Shown here piece after piece: positions 17,218-26,560 of a stretch of 62,898 bases of DNA (positions are counted from its first letter, which is position 1; each line of letters begins with the position of its first letter). Under the pieces are notes generated by a model, which did not search any database, had not been told where the DNA came from, and was given only the letters and a program-made list of their open reading frames with translations. Source of the DNA: a bacterium (GTDB lineage Bacteria > Zixibacteria > MSB-5A5 > WJJR01); the NCBI GenBank assembly GCA_021813505.1, contig JAKAKI010000045.1, positions 1 to 62,898 of the forward strand. Direction: 5' to 3'. The translations under genes were made by a program, and so were the position numbers.

Positions 17218-18186
17218 ATGAAATGCATCGGTTCGATTGCACGCCTGGCCGTGGCGTTGTCTGTTGTCTTGGCTGCCAGCAGTTGCGGGAAGCAGACGCA
17301 ACAACAGGCTAAATCGCAGAGCAAGACCGCGGCATCGGGGAAGATCACTGTCGGTGTTTCGCTGCTCACCCGCACTCACCCATTCTACCAGGATCTGGAG
17401 GCGGGGCTTAAAGAGGCAGCGGCGCAGAATGGCTATGAGCTTCTGGTCACCGCCGGGGAGTTCGACGTCGCCAAGCAGAAAGACCAGGTCCAGGACTTCA
17501 TTGTCCGCAAAGTCGACGCCATCATTCTCTCCCCCTGTGATTCCAAGTCAATCGGCACTTCGATTCGCGCCGCCAACGACGCCGGCATCCCGGTGTTCAC
17601 TGCCGACATCGCCTGCCTTGCCGACGGTGTCAAGGTCATCTCGCATGTCGCATCGGACAACATTGCCGGAGGTGCTCTGGCGGCTCAGGCGGTTGTCAGA
17701 GCCATCAGAGGCACCGGAGAGGTGGCGATCATCGATCATCCCGAAGTCGAGTCGGTGATCCAGCGCGTCAAGGGATTCGAGGATGAACTGGCCAAGGCGC
17801 CGGACGTCACGATTGTCGCAAAGCTCTCCGGACACGGCACCAAAGACCAGGCATTCCGTACTGCCGAGGACATCCTGCAGGCCCATCCCAATCTGGCCGC
17901 AATCTTCGGCATCAATGACGATTCCGCGCTGGGCGCACTGGCCGCCGTCGAGAAGGCGGGCAAGGTCGGTCGCGTCACGATTATCGGTTTCGACGCGGTC
18001 CCCGAAGCCCGCGCCGCCATCCAGGCCGGAAAAATCTACGCGGATGTGATCCAGCAGCCGCAACTGATCGGGCAGAAAACCATTGAGGCAATAAAGACCT
18101 ATTTCGCCGGCGGCACTGTCGCGCCAACAGTCCTGATTCCCTGCGCCCTGTTTGGCCCAGAGAGTGCAGAAGTATCCACCAAGTAG
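17218..18186 (+). CDS. Sugar ABC transporter substrate-binding lipoprotein (RbsB/periplasmic-binding family)
   Basis: 322 residues. Lipoprotein signal with lipobox ASSC, a Gln/Lys/Ser-rich linker, then a type I periplasmic binding fold: ITVGVSLLTRTHPFYQDLEAGLKEAA, IILSPCDSKSIGTSIRAANDAGIPVFTADI, and INDDSALGALAAVEKAG, characteristic of ribose/galactose-type binders. The sugar cannot be read off. ATG at 17218 has AGGAGG upstream and starts the signal peptide. A TATACT hexamer sits about 25 bases ahead, but its -35 is poor. First gene of an importer operon whose last member is a GH38 enzyme, so a mannose-like sugar is an inference. Confidence 0.9.
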   Translation: MKCIGSIARLAVALSVVLAASSCGKQTQQQAKSQSKTAASGKITVGVSLLTRTHPFYQDLEAGLKEAAAQNGYELLVTAGEFDVAKQKDQVQDFIVRKVDAIILSPCDSKSIGTSIRAANDAGIPVFTADIACLADGVKVISHVASDNIAGGALAAQAVVRAIRGTGEVAIIDHPEVESVIQRVKGFEDELAKAPDVTIVAKLSGHGTKDQAFRTAEDILQAHPNLAAIFGINDDSALGALAAVEKAGKVGRVTIIGFDAVPEARAAIQAGKIYADVIQQPQLIGQKTIEAIKTYFAGGTVAPTVLIPCALFGPESAEVSTK

Positions 18187-18255
18187 TCAAGACAAGCTGC
18201 AATGACGTCTCTGCGAACGACACTGGAGAATGCCGCAGTTCTGCTGATCGTGTCT

Positions 18256-18278
18256 CCCCTCTCCCTCTGGGAGAGGGG
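18256..18278. repeat. CCCTCTCCC palindrome between importer genes
   Basis: Perfect 10-bp stem (CCCCTCTCCC / GGGAGAGGGG) with a TCT loop, ending 15 bases before the ATPase start. The G-rich right arm and following GGGGGTGAGGG are the only ribosome-site candidates for that gene, so folding could modulate its translation. Confidence 0.75.
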
Positions 18279-18293
18279 CAGGGGGTGAGGGCA

Positions 18294-19781
18294 ATGTCCA
18301 ATCCTGCCACCCAACCCCTGCTCACCATGACCGGCATCGGGAAATCGTTTCCCGGTGTCCAGGCTGTAAACAACGCCTCGTTCGATCTTCGACCCGGTGA
18401 AATCCTCGCGCTCGTCGGCGCCAATGGTGCCGGCAAGAGTACCCTGATCAAAATCCTCACCGGCGTTCACCGGGCCGACACTGGTGCGATCACGGTGGGT
18501 GGCAATCCGGTGTCGATTCACTCACCATCCGATGCGCAGCGCCTCGGCATCGCCGCCATCTATCAGGAGCTGATGCTGGTACCCGGCTTGACCGTGCACG
18601 CCAACCTGTTCCTCGGTCGCGAGCGCACGAAGCACGCGTTCGTGGATTCCGAATCTGAGCGGACGCTGGCCATGCGCCAATTTCAGAAGCTGGGTGTGAA
18701 TATCAATCCCGATGCGCTCATCAAGGACCTGACCGTCGCGGAGCAGCAGTTGGTCGAAATCGCGCGCGCCCTCATGACCGAGGCGCGCATTCTGGTGATG
18801 GACGAGCCGACCGCCGCCCTCACGCCACGCGAAGTCGAAATCCTTTTCGGCATCTTAAGAGAGCTGGCCAATCAACAGGTGGGCGTGATCTTCATTGGCC
18901 ATCGGCTCGACGAAATCCTGGCGATTGCCGATCGCGTGACGATCATGCGCGACGGCGCGACGATCACGACCTGCCGCGCCTCCGAACTCTCCCGCCAAAG
19001 CCTGATCGAACAGATGGTGGGCCGTTCGCTGACGGAGGAATTTCCCAAAGCGCCGCCACCGGAGGAGGCAATCCGCTTCGAAGTGCGGCATTTAAGCGGC
19101 GGCATGATTCGTGATGCCTCGTTCACCGTCCGGCGCGGCGAGGTTCTCGGCCTGACCGGCCTGATGGGCGCCGGACGCACCGAGCTCGCCCGTCTGATCT
19201 TCGGAGCAGATCGCAAGGATCAAGGCGAGATAATTCTCGACGGTGATGAACTTCGCGTGGACTCCCCCCAGTCGGCGATCAAGAAGGGTATCTGCCTTTT
19301 GACCGAGGATCGCAAATCGCAGGGTCTGGTACTGAAAGCAACGGCAAAGGAGAATTTCGCTCTGCCCAATCTGCACTTCTGGTCGAAGCTGAGTTGGATC
19401 GATGGTAAGAAAGAGTCATCAAGATTCCTCAAGCATGTCGACCTGCTGCACATCCGCCTCTCTGGTCCTGATCAACGCGCCGAGGATCTCTCCGGCGGCA
19501 ATCAGCAGAAGCTTCTCGTGGCGCGCTGGCTGGAGTCCCAATCACAAGTCGTCATCTTCGACGAGCCCACTCGCGGGATCGATGTCGGTGCCAAGTATGA
19601 AATGTATCTTTTGATTCGCGAGCTTGCAGTCCAGGGCAAAGTCGTGATCATGATCTCCTCCGAGCTGCCCGAAGTCCTGGGCATCAGCCACCGCATTCTG
19701 GTCATGCGTGACGGGCAAATTTCCGGTGAACTGGATCCGTCCGTCGCAACCCAGCAGGATATCATGGCCTTGGCAGGATAG
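18294..19781 (+). CDS. Sugar ABC transporter ATPase, two fused nucleotide-binding domains (RbsA/XylG/MglA type)
   Basis: 495 residues, the family's usual double-ATPase size. Domain 1: Walker A GANGAGKST (about 42-50), signature-like LTVAEQQLVEIARAL, Walker B ILVMDEPTAALT. Domain 2: a degenerate Walker A GLMGAGRTE, signature LSGGNQQK, Walker B VVIFDEPTRGIDVG. The degenerate second P-loop is normal for this class. Energises the adjacent permease. ATG at 18294 is preferred to an in-frame GTG three codons upstream. Confidence 0.93.
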   Translation: MSNPATQPLLTMTGIGKSFPGVQAVNNASFDLRPGEILALVGANGAGKSTLIKILTGVHRADTGAITVGGNPVSIHSPSDAQRLGIAAIYQELMLVPGLTVHANLFLGRERTKHAFVDSESERTLAMRQFQKLGVNINPDALIKDLTVAEQQLVEIARALMTEARILVMDEPTAALTPREVEILFGILRELANQQVGVIFIGHRLDEILAIADRVTIMRDGATITTCRASELSRQSLIEQMVGRSLTEEFPKAPPPEEAIRFEVRHLSGGMIRDASFTVRRGEVLGLTGLMGAGRTELARLIFGADRKDQGEIILDGDELRVDSPQSAIKKGICLLTEDRKSQGLVLKATAKENFALPNLHFWSKLSWIDGKKESSRFLKHVDLLHIRLSGPDQRAEDLSGGNQQKLLVARWLESQSQVVIFDEPTRGIDVGAKYEMYLLIRELAVQGKVVIMISSELPEVLGISHRILVMRDGQISGELDPSVATQQDIMALAG

Positions 19782-19796
19782 CTCCTTTGTGACGTT

Positions 19797-21161
19797 ATGC
19801 CGGCAACAGTGAGCCACCGAGCCTCGTCTCCTTCGCTGTCGCGCTTTGTCGCCGACTATGGCATGCTCGGCATTCTCATTTTGCTCTGCATTCTCTTCTC
19901 CGTTTTGACACTGCAGGATCAGCACCCGGCCGGCGCCGATGCCGCTGGCGCACTTTACGCCGCGCTGTCCCCAGCGGAACGCACGGAGGATATTCTCATC
20001 GTTTGTGGCGACAATGCGCAGGACCAGGCATTCGCCGACGAACTTCAGACTCGTCTGAGGCAGTCTGGAAACGCGCGTGTCCGAATCCTCGCCGGCGATC
20101 CACCCTCCGTTCGTGCACAGCTTGAGGCCTTGGCAAACTCTGCCCCGGGGTTGAGCCTAATCGCAACCACCCAAGGTTTCGCCCCCGTCGTACAAACGAT
20201 TACATCCGAAATCCCAGCTTATTCAACCGCCCGTGTCTTAACACCGCCATCCTACCGCTGGCCGACTTTTCTCTTGGCCGACAATGTGCGCAATGTCGCC
20301 AATCAGATCACGGTGATCGCGATCATCGCCATCGGGATGACCATGGTGATCATCACGGCCGGAATCGATCTGTCGGTAGGTAGTCTGATTGCGTTGTCGG
20401 CCGTGGTGACGGCGTGGCTCATCGGCAATGCGGGTGGCGACACCGCCTCCGGCGCGATCATGCTTCTCTCTGGCCTGGCCGGTATCCTGCTTTGCGGTGC
20501 GATCGGGGGCTTCAGCGGACTGATGATCACCCGCTTTCGCATCCCCCCGTTTATCGCCACCCTGGCGATGATGCAGGTGGCCGCCGGAGTGGCGTACATC
20601 ATTTCGCAGGGAAAACCGATCTATCAGATTCCGGGAGGATTCGTTCTGCTCGGCCGGGGCGCGGAACCACTTCTGCGTGTCCCGTACGCGGTTCTTCTCA
20701 TGCTGATTCTCTACGCCATGGCCCATGTCGTCATGACCCGCACGACATTGGGCCGATACATCTATGCCGTCGGCGGCAATCCCGAGGCAGCGCGCCTGGC
20801 CGGTATCAGGGTTGGCGGAATTCTGCTGCTGGTCTACACCCTCTGCGGTCTGCTTGCCGGGCTCGGCGGTGTGCTGATGGCCTCCCAACTCAAGAGCGGC
20901 GCGCCAACCTACGGACTGACATACGAACTATATGTGATTGCCGCCGTGGTGGTCGGCGGGACCAGCCTGAGCGGGGGCGAAGGACGCATCATTGGGACAC
21001 TGATCGGCGCCCTGACTATCGCGGTCATCCAAAACGGCATGAATCTGACCAACGTCGAGACATACACCCAGAAAGTCGTCTTGGGACTCGTCATTCTCGG
21101 CGCGGTCCTGCTCGATCGGCTAAAACAGCAGGGAATCAGATTGAAGATGCGACGTACCTGA
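19797..21161 (+). CDS. Sugar ABC transporter permease (RbsC family) with extra periplasmic domain
   Basis: 454 residues, longer than the usual 320-340. The C-terminal two thirds is a normal RbsC-type core: IGMTMVIITAGIDLSVGSLIAL, the FRIPPFIATLAMMQVAAG segment, GRYIYAVGGNPEAARLAGI (the ATPase-contact loop) and multiple helices. Between the first helix (about 21-40) and the core (from about 156) lies a soluble insert of about 115 residues that looks alpha/beta (DILIVCGDNAQDQAFADELQ), probably periplasmic. Starts 15 bases after the ATPase gene. Confidence 0.9.
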   Translation: MPATVSHRASSPSLSRFVADYGMLGILILLCILFSVLTLQDQHPAGADAAGALYAALSPAERTEDILIVCGDNAQDQAFADELQTRLRQSGNARVRILAGDPPSVRAQLEALANSAPGLSLIATTQGFAPVVQTITSEIPAYSTARVLTPPSYRWPTFLLADNVRNVANQITVIAIIAIGMTMVIITAGIDLSVGSLIALSAVVTAWLIGNAGGDTASGAIMLLSGLAGILLCGAIGGFSGLMITRFRIPPFIATLAMMQVAAGVAYIISQGKPIYQIPGGFVLLGRGAEPLLRVPYAVLLMLILYAMAHVVMTRTTLGRYIYAVGGNPEAARLAGIRVGGILLLVYTLCGLLAGLGGVLMASQLKSGAPTYGLTYELYVIAAVVVGGTSLSGGEGRIIGTLIGALTIAVIQNGMNLTNVETYTQKVVLGLVILGAVLLDRLKQQGIRLKMRRT

Positions 21162-21201
21162 TTACTCGAGGATTTTCAATTCGAATCGGAGGGAGACAAA
21201 C

Positions 21202-24200
21202 ATGAAACGGATCACAGTCGCCGCTTTCGCGCTGGTCATCGGAATAGCGACGCTTGGCATTGCTCAGAAACCGCCTGATCGCACTCCTACGCTCAACGTG
21301 GTGGCCACCGCACATCTCGATACTCAATGGCGCTGGACAATCCGCAACACGATCGAGGAATATGTCCCGGCAACGTTTCGTCTGAATTTCAAACTCATGG
21401 ACCGCTATCCGCATTACGTCTTCTCCTTTGAAGGCGCCTTCAAATACATGCTCCTAAAGGAATACTACCCGCTGGAATTCGAGCGCCTGAAGCCCTACAT
21501 CGCGAGCGGCCAATGGCGACTGGCCGGCAGTTGGGTCGATGCCGTCGACGTGAATATCCCCTCATTCGAATCGCTGACACGCCAGGCGCTGTACGGCAAC
21601 GGATACTACAAGCGCGAATTCGGCAAGACGAGCCGTGACATCATGCTGCCCGACTGTTTTGGCTTCGGATTCGCTCTGCCGTCGATCGCCGCCCACTGCG
21701 GTCTTAAGAGCTTCTCCACGCAGAAGCTCACCTGGGGTTCGTCGGTCGGCGTGCCGTTCGACATCGGCATCTGGGAGGGTGTCGACGGGTCGACATTGGT
21801 CGCGGGAATCAACCCAGGATCCTACTCCGATCCAATCACGGTGGATTTGACCACAGACACCGCGTGGTACAACATGATTGACCGGGACGGGAAGAAGTCG
21901 GGACTCTACGCCGGCTACAAGTATTTCGGCGTCGGCGATATCGGCGGTGCCCCCGATTCCGCCTCCGTCGAATGGCTGGAGAAAGCGCAACTCAAGCTGG
22001 GACCACTCAAAGTGCGCAGCATCGGATCCGATGATCTGGTGGAGATCGCGGCGTCCGCCGGCAATGTCGAACTCCCCCGGTACAAAGGCGAGTTCCTGAT
22101 GACCCGCCACGGCGTCGGTTGTTACACCTCGCAAGCGGCCATGAAACGATGGAATCGCAAAAACGAGCAACTCGCCGACGCCACTGAACGCGCGTCGGTG
22201 ATCGGACAGTTGCTGGGTACCATGGCCTATCCCCGCCAACAGCTGCGCGACACCTGGGTACGGTTTCTCTGGCATCAGTTCCACGACGACCTGACCGGGA
22301 CCAGCATTCCCGAGGCGTACGAATACTCCTGGAACGATGAGATCCTCTGCCAGAATCGTTTCGCCGGAATGCTGCGACATGCCGTCGAAGCCACCACACC
22401 CGCTCTCGACACCCACGGCAAAGGCACTCCAGTCGTCGTGTACAATCCGCTGGCCATCGACCGTGAAGATGTTGTGCAAGCGACTGTGGGTTTCAACCCT
22501 CTCGCCCCGACAACTGTCAGAGTGATCGATCCGGCAGGAAAGGAAGTCCCGTCACAGGTGCTCCACGCCCACAGCGATAGCCTCACTGTGCTGTTCCTGG
22601 CACACGTGCCGTCGGTGGGATATGCTGTCTACGATATCCTTCCCGCGGAACCAACCGGCAACTCCTCAACCGAACTGACAGTCACGCGCAATACTCTTGA
22701 GAACAAGCGGTACCGGGTCAAGATCGATGAGAATGGCGATGTGTCATCGATTATCGACAAACTCGCCAAACGCGAATTGCTTTCCTCACCACTGACCTTT
22801 CAGACGCTGTTCGATAAACCCAAACGCTGGCCGGCGTGGGAGATCGACTACTCCGACATCATGGCCAAGCCGGCAGATTCGGCGCACTTTCACGTCCAAA
22901 CCCGCGTGGTCGAGAATGGTTCGGCGCGTGTCGGCATCGAAGTCACCCGGAACTTTGGGAATTCCTCAATCCGAACTGTCGTTCGCCTCGCCGCCGGAGC
23001 AGCCGGTGACCGTGTTGAATTCGACAACGAGGCTGACTGGTATGAGCGTGCCACCATGCTCAAGGCCGCCTTCTCGCTGGCCACACCCAATGACAGTGTC
23101 ACCTACGACATTGGCCTGGGGACAATCAAACGCGGACTGAACCACGAAAAGTTATACGAAGTCCCTGGCCAGCAATGGGCGGACATGACTTCGCGCAGCG
23201 GAGATTATGGCGTCGCCATCCTCAATGACTGCAAGTACGGTTGGGATCATCCGATCGACACAACATTGCGCCTCACGTTGATTCACACACCCGGCGTCTA
23301 CGACAGTTGGGCATGGGTGGGCGATCAGAAGTCGATGGACAACGGACATCACGAGTTCCTCTTCGCCGTCTACGGCCACAGCAACGGCTGGCGCGACGGT
23401 GGCGTGCCGTGGCAGGCTGCCCGTCTCAACCAGCCGCTCATCGCATTCCAGACTCCGCCCCATCACGGAACGCTCGGGAAGGAATACTCGCTGGTCAATG
23501 TCGACCAGGCATCCCAGCCGCAGTTGATGATAAATGCCATCAAGCTGGGTGAGCTGGGCGACGAGGTTGTCGTCCGGGTGCGGGAGCTCCTCGGGAGGCC
23601 GTTGCCGGCAGCAAGCCTCCGATTCGCACGTCCAATCCTCTCCGCTCATGAGATCAACGGCGTGGAAGAACCATTGCGGCCGGCGGATATCAAGGATGGC
23701 GAACTCAACTTGTCCCTTACTCCATACCAGCCTAAGGCCTTTGCCCTGACCCTCGCTCCAGGCAAGAAAGCCCTTGCCGACGAGCAAAGGAATCAACCCG
23801 TAACGCTGCCGTACGACATTGATGGAGTCAGCACTGACGCCGATCGGCGCGATGGCGATTTCGATGGCATGGGCAACACAGTATCGGGTGATCTGTTGCC
23901 GGACACGCTGATGCTCCTTGACGTTCCGTTTGCATTTGGCCCAAAATCACCGAAGGCGCCAAATGCCGTGCGCTGTGCTGGCCAGTCAATCGCCATTCCG
24001 GAGGGGAATTTCAATCGCCTGTACGTGATTGCTGCCGCGGTCGGCGGACCGGCGGCCGGGACATTCCAGATAGGAGATCACCGGCAGGAAGCCGTCCTCC
24101 CCGATTACGCCGAACGTCTTGGTCAATGGGACAATCGCATGGTGAGCGGGCAACTTCATGAGCAAGTGGATCAGATTGCGCCGGGATACATCAACACGGC

Positions 24201-25128
24201 TCCCGTCGCCTGGACCGGCACCCACCGGCACAGCGGCAGTGGCGAAAACGAGGCGTACCAGTTTACCAATCTCTTCCTCCTCGAATTCCCGTTGTCAGCC
24301 ACGGTGACGACGATCACCCTGCCGAATGAACCGCGAATCCGTCTGATGGCGATGACGGCAGTTGAAACCGCGAACGATGTTGTGCGCCCCGGTCGGCCCA
24401 TGACCGACGTGGCCAACGGTACCGTTGCCAATATCAGCGCAAGCCGGAACGCATTCTTGGATTCGCTCGAAGTGCGCATGACCTGCCCGATTCCCAAGGC
24501 CACTGTTTACTACACCGTCGATGGCACCGAACCATCCACCTCCTCGCCGGTTTACACAACACCACTCCGTGTCACCCAAACAACAACGGTTCGCGCCCGG
24601 GCCACTCTGGCCGGCGCCGATGACCATTACGTCTCCACCTCGACCTTCCAGAAGCTGATCCCGCGTGCCCCTCAGCCCGCCGAGAATCTCATTCCCGGTT
24701 TGGATGCGGCCTATTTCGAGGGGGAATGGTCCAAAGTCCCGAACTTCGACTCACTCACGCCGATCAAGAAGTTTGTGGCCGACACCGTGGCAATTCCTCC
24801 ATTCGCGCGCAAGGAGCTCTACGGACTAACCATGTCGGGGTATCTGAAGATCCCATCCGATGGATTGTATGACCTGTATCTGTCCTCCGACGACGGCAGC
24901 ACGCTGGTGATCGGCGATACTCTCTTGATCGACAATGATGGCTTGCACGGATCAGGCGATGTGATGGGGTCGGTCGCACTCAAGGCGGGTTACCACCCGA
25001 TCAAGCTGCGCATGTTCCAGGCGAAGGGGGATCAAGACCTTCGTCTGTCCATCGCCGGGCCGGGCATGAAGCGGCAGACGATTCCGAAAGCTCTGTATTT
25101 CCATTCGGAACCGGGAAAGAAGCAGTGA
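21202..25128 (+). CDS. Secreted GH38 alpha-mannosidase-like enzyme with chitobiase-type and PA14 domains
   Basis: 1308 residues. Signal peptide (MKRITVAAFALVIGIATLGIAQ), then a GH38 catalytic domain: metal-binding HLDTQWRW (His38, Asp40) and nucleophile Asp151 in LPDCFGFGFALPS, followed by the helical bundle (WVRFLWHQFHDDLTGTSIPEAYEYS, a further metal/substrate site). Large beta domains follow, typical of the family. Near 1090-1160 is a chitobiase/hexosaminidase C-terminal domain (YYTVDGTEPSTSSPVYTTPL) and at about 1175-1300 a PA14 domain (YLKIPSDGLYDLYLSSDDGS), both likely carbohydrate-binding. The downstream position after the importer suggests it frees mannose-type sugars for uptake. RBS CGGAGGGAG. 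Confidence 0.9.
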   Translation: MKRITVAAFALVIGIATLGIAQKPPDRTPTLNVVATAHLDTQWRWTIRNTIEEYVPATFRLNFKLMDRYPHYVFSFEGAFKYMLLKEYYPLEFERLKPYIASGQWRLAGSWVDAVDVNIPSFESLTRQALYGNGYYKREFGKTSRDIMLPDCFGFGFALPSIAAHCGLKSFSTQKLTWGSSVGVPFDIGIWEGVDGSTLVAGINPGSYSDPITVDLTTDTAWYNMIDRDGKKSGLYAGYKYFGVGDIGGAPDSASVEWLEKAQLKLGPLKVRSIGSDDLVEIAASAGNVELPRYKGEFLMTRHGVGCYTSQAAMKRWNRKNEQLADATERASVIGQLLGTMAYPRQQLRDTWVRFLWHQFHDDLTGTSIPEAYEYSWNDEILCQNRFAGMLRHAVEATTPALDTHGKGTPVVVYNPLAIDREDVVQATVGFNPLAPTTVRVIDPAGKEVPSQVLHAHSDSLTVLFLAHVPSVGYAVYDILPAEPTGNSSTELTVTRNTLENKRYRVKIDENGDVSSIIDKLAKRELLSSPLTFQTLFDKPKRWPAWEIDYSDIMAKPADSAHFHVQTRVVENGSARVGIEVTRNFGNSSIRTVVRLAAGAAGDRVEFDNEADWYERATMLKAAFSLATPNDSVTYDIGLGTIKRGLNHEKLYEVPGQQWADMTSRSGDYGVAILNDCKYGWDHPIDTTLRLTLIHTPGVYDSWAWVGDQKSMDNGHHEFLFAVYGHSNGWRDGGVPWQAARLNQPLIAFQTPPHHGTLGKEYSLVNVDQASQPQLMINAIKLGELGDEVVVRVRELLGRPLPAASLRFARPILSAHEINGVEEPLRPADIKDGELNLSLTPYQPKAFALTLAPGKKALADEQRNQPVTLPYDIDGVSTDADRRDGDFDGMGNTVSGDLLPDTLMLLDVPFAFGPKSPKAPNAVRCAGQSIAIPEGNFNRLYVIAAAVGGPAAGTFQIGDHRQEAVLPDYAERLGQWDNRMVSGQLHEQVDQIAPGYINTAPVAWTGTHRHSGSGENEAYQFTNLFLLEFPLSATVTTITLPNEPRIRLMAMTAVETANDVVRPGRPMTDVANGTVANISASRNAFLDSLEVRMTCPIPKATVYYTVDGTEPSTSSPVYTTPLRVTQTTTVRARATLAGADDHYVSTSTFQKLIPRAPQPAENLIPGLDAAYFEGEWSKVPNFDSLTPIKKFVADTVAIPPFARKELYGLTMSGYLKIPSDGLYDLYLSSDDGSTLVIGDTLLIDNDGLHGSGDVMGSVALKAGYHPIKLRMFQAKGDQDLRLSIAGPGMKRQTIPKALYFHSEPGKKQ

Positions 25129-25190
25129 CGGTCCGAGCTCGCCATCCCATGCTGTCTGGCGCATGGAGATGGCAACCAATCCTTTGCGGC

Positions 25191-25211
25191 CAAGGGGCTA
25201 CCAGCCCCTTG
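25191..25211. repeat. Fifth copy of the CAAGGGGCT palindrome
   Basis: CAAGGGGCT-ACC-AGCCCCTTG, perfect 9-bp arms, in the gap after the GH38 gene. Same unit as the four copies at 8417-8620. Confidence 0.8.
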
Positions 25212-25355
25212 CCATCCGGCAATTCTTTGGGGAACAGAAACGGCCCGGCGTGGTATAGGTTGTTGATTGTGCAACATCAGCGAGCGACGTATTATTTCTG
25301 CACCCAGACAATGGCTGGCGTGAGGGATCGGGCGAATAACGAGCGGAGGACGTTT

Positions 25356-26183
25356 ATGAAACAAACAATCAAATTCATCATTCTAATCGGCCTGATCAGC
25401 ATTCTCGCGATCGCGGGCTGCGGCACAAAAGAGCAGGAATCCGCCAAGGCGCCGGAGGTCGCGGGATCGCCCGAAGCACAACCCGGAAGTGCCGCCACCG
25501 ATGTGCGCCAGGACACAATCCCGGCGTCCACTCCTCCCACCGCGGAAGTAACTCCACCCAAGAAAGCCGAGCCTAAGAAACAGGAAGTCAAGAAGGCCGA
25601 ACCCAAGGCGGAACCCAAAGCGGAACCCAAACCCGAAGCACCGCGTGAGACCATGGTGTCTGTCCCGGCCGGTTCCTCAGTGACCGTGTCGTTGCTGACG
25701 CATTTGAGCACCGACTCCAACAAAGTCGGTGATCCCTTCTCGGCCAAGACCACTGAACCGATGGACATCAATGGCGTGACCGTATTCCCCGCAGGTTCCG
25801 TGGTCAGGGGCCACCTCACCGAAGTCGAGGAACCGCACCGCACCAAGGGACGCGCCAAGCTCGTCTTAAACGTGGAGAAGATCACCGCCCCCAATGGCAA
25901 GGTGTACGACCTCGAAACCAAGCCGATCGTCCTCGAGGCGAAAGGTGATGCCGTCAGCGATGCCGGCAAGGTCGCCATCGGCGGCGTCGCCGGCGGCGTG
26001 CTGGGAGCGCTGGTCAGCAAGGACAAGGCCAAGGGAGCCGCCATCGGCGCCGTCGCAGGTGCCGCCGCCGGGGGTGGCGTAGCACTGGCCACCAAAGGCA
26101 AACAGCTCGTCCTCGCCCCGGGCGAGACATTCGGCATGGAACTCGCCAAACCCGCCGAAGTGTCAGTCCCCGCCAAACCTTGA
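25356..26183 (+). CDS. Lipoprotein with Lys/Glu/Pro linker and C-terminal glycine zipper
   Basis: 275 residues. Lipobox IAGC after a hydrophobic signal (MKQTIKFIILIGLISILAIAGC), a low-complexity linker of repeated KKAEPK/AEPKAEPK units to about residue 100, a beta-rich domain (VSVPAGSSVTVSLLTHLSTDSNKVGDPF) resembling those of conjugation or surface scaffolds, and a glycine zipper (GGVAGGVLGALV, GAAIGAVAGAAAGGG) able to insert in membranes. Function unknown; an envelope anchoring role is inferred. ATG at 25356 follows GCGGAGGA; the longer open frame includes repeat DNA. Confidence 0.75.
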   Translation: MKQTIKFIILIGLISILAIAGCGTKEQESAKAPEVAGSPEAQPGSAATDVRQDTIPASTPPTAEVTPPKKAEPKKQEVKKAEPKAEPKAEPKPEAPRETMVSVPAGSSVTVSLLTHLSTDSNKVGDPFSAKTTEPMDINGVTVFPAGSVVRGHLTEVEEPHRTKGRAKLVLNVEKITAPNGKVYDLETKPIVLEAKGDAVSDAGKVAIGGVAGGVLGALVSKDKAKGAAIGAVAGAAAGGGVALATKGKQLVLAPGETFGMELAKPAEVSVPAKP

Positions 26184-26214
26184 CCGATCCGATCTCTCAG
26201 ATGAAAAGAACAAC

Positions 26215-26243
26215 CGCGCCGCAGGACCTGCGGCGCGTTTTGT
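26215..26243 (+). terminator. Rho-independent terminator
   Basis: 10-bp stem CGCGCCGCAG / CTGCGGCGCG with a 3-base loop followed by TTTTGTTT, ending the glycine-zipper lipoprotein transcript just before the convergent small membrane gene. Confidence 0.88.
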
Positions 26244-26254
26244 TTACAGGAAAC

Positions 26255-26455
26255 TCAAATCCGGCGCGGACCACCGAGAAGACGAGCCGGAAGCAGAAGG
26301 ATGGCCCGCAACAGTTCAAAGACCGCGTTGACCGTGATCCCGATCAGCCGGAACGGCAACAACAAAAGCCAGATGATCGGAAACAGCACCAGGGCCAGAA
26401 GCGCCAACGGCCAACATAGCAGGAACACCACACACCACAAAAGGAACCCTATCAT
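26255..26455 (-). CDS. Small hydrophobic membrane protein
   Basis: 66 residues, almost entirely hydrophobic with two predicted helices (LLWCVVFLLCWPLALLALVLFPIIW and a second after LLPFRLIG) and a basic C-terminus (GGPRRI). No family recognised. Start ATG at 26455 follows GGAGGGCG; a longer frame to 26524 exists. It lies downstream of birA on the same strand with about a 105-base gap and may be the last gene of the operon. Confidence 0.55.
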   Translation of the reverse strand: MIGFLLWCVVFLLCWPLALLALVLFPIIWLLLLPFRLIGITVNAVFELLRAILLLPARLLGGPRRI

Positions 26456-26560
26456 ATCACCGCGCCCTCCATCTGCGCCGCCTCTTAATACGATTTCGGA
26501 ACCCGGGAGTTCCTCAAATGTCACAAGGTCTTTTGGATTGCGGCGGCAAGACGCCGCACC

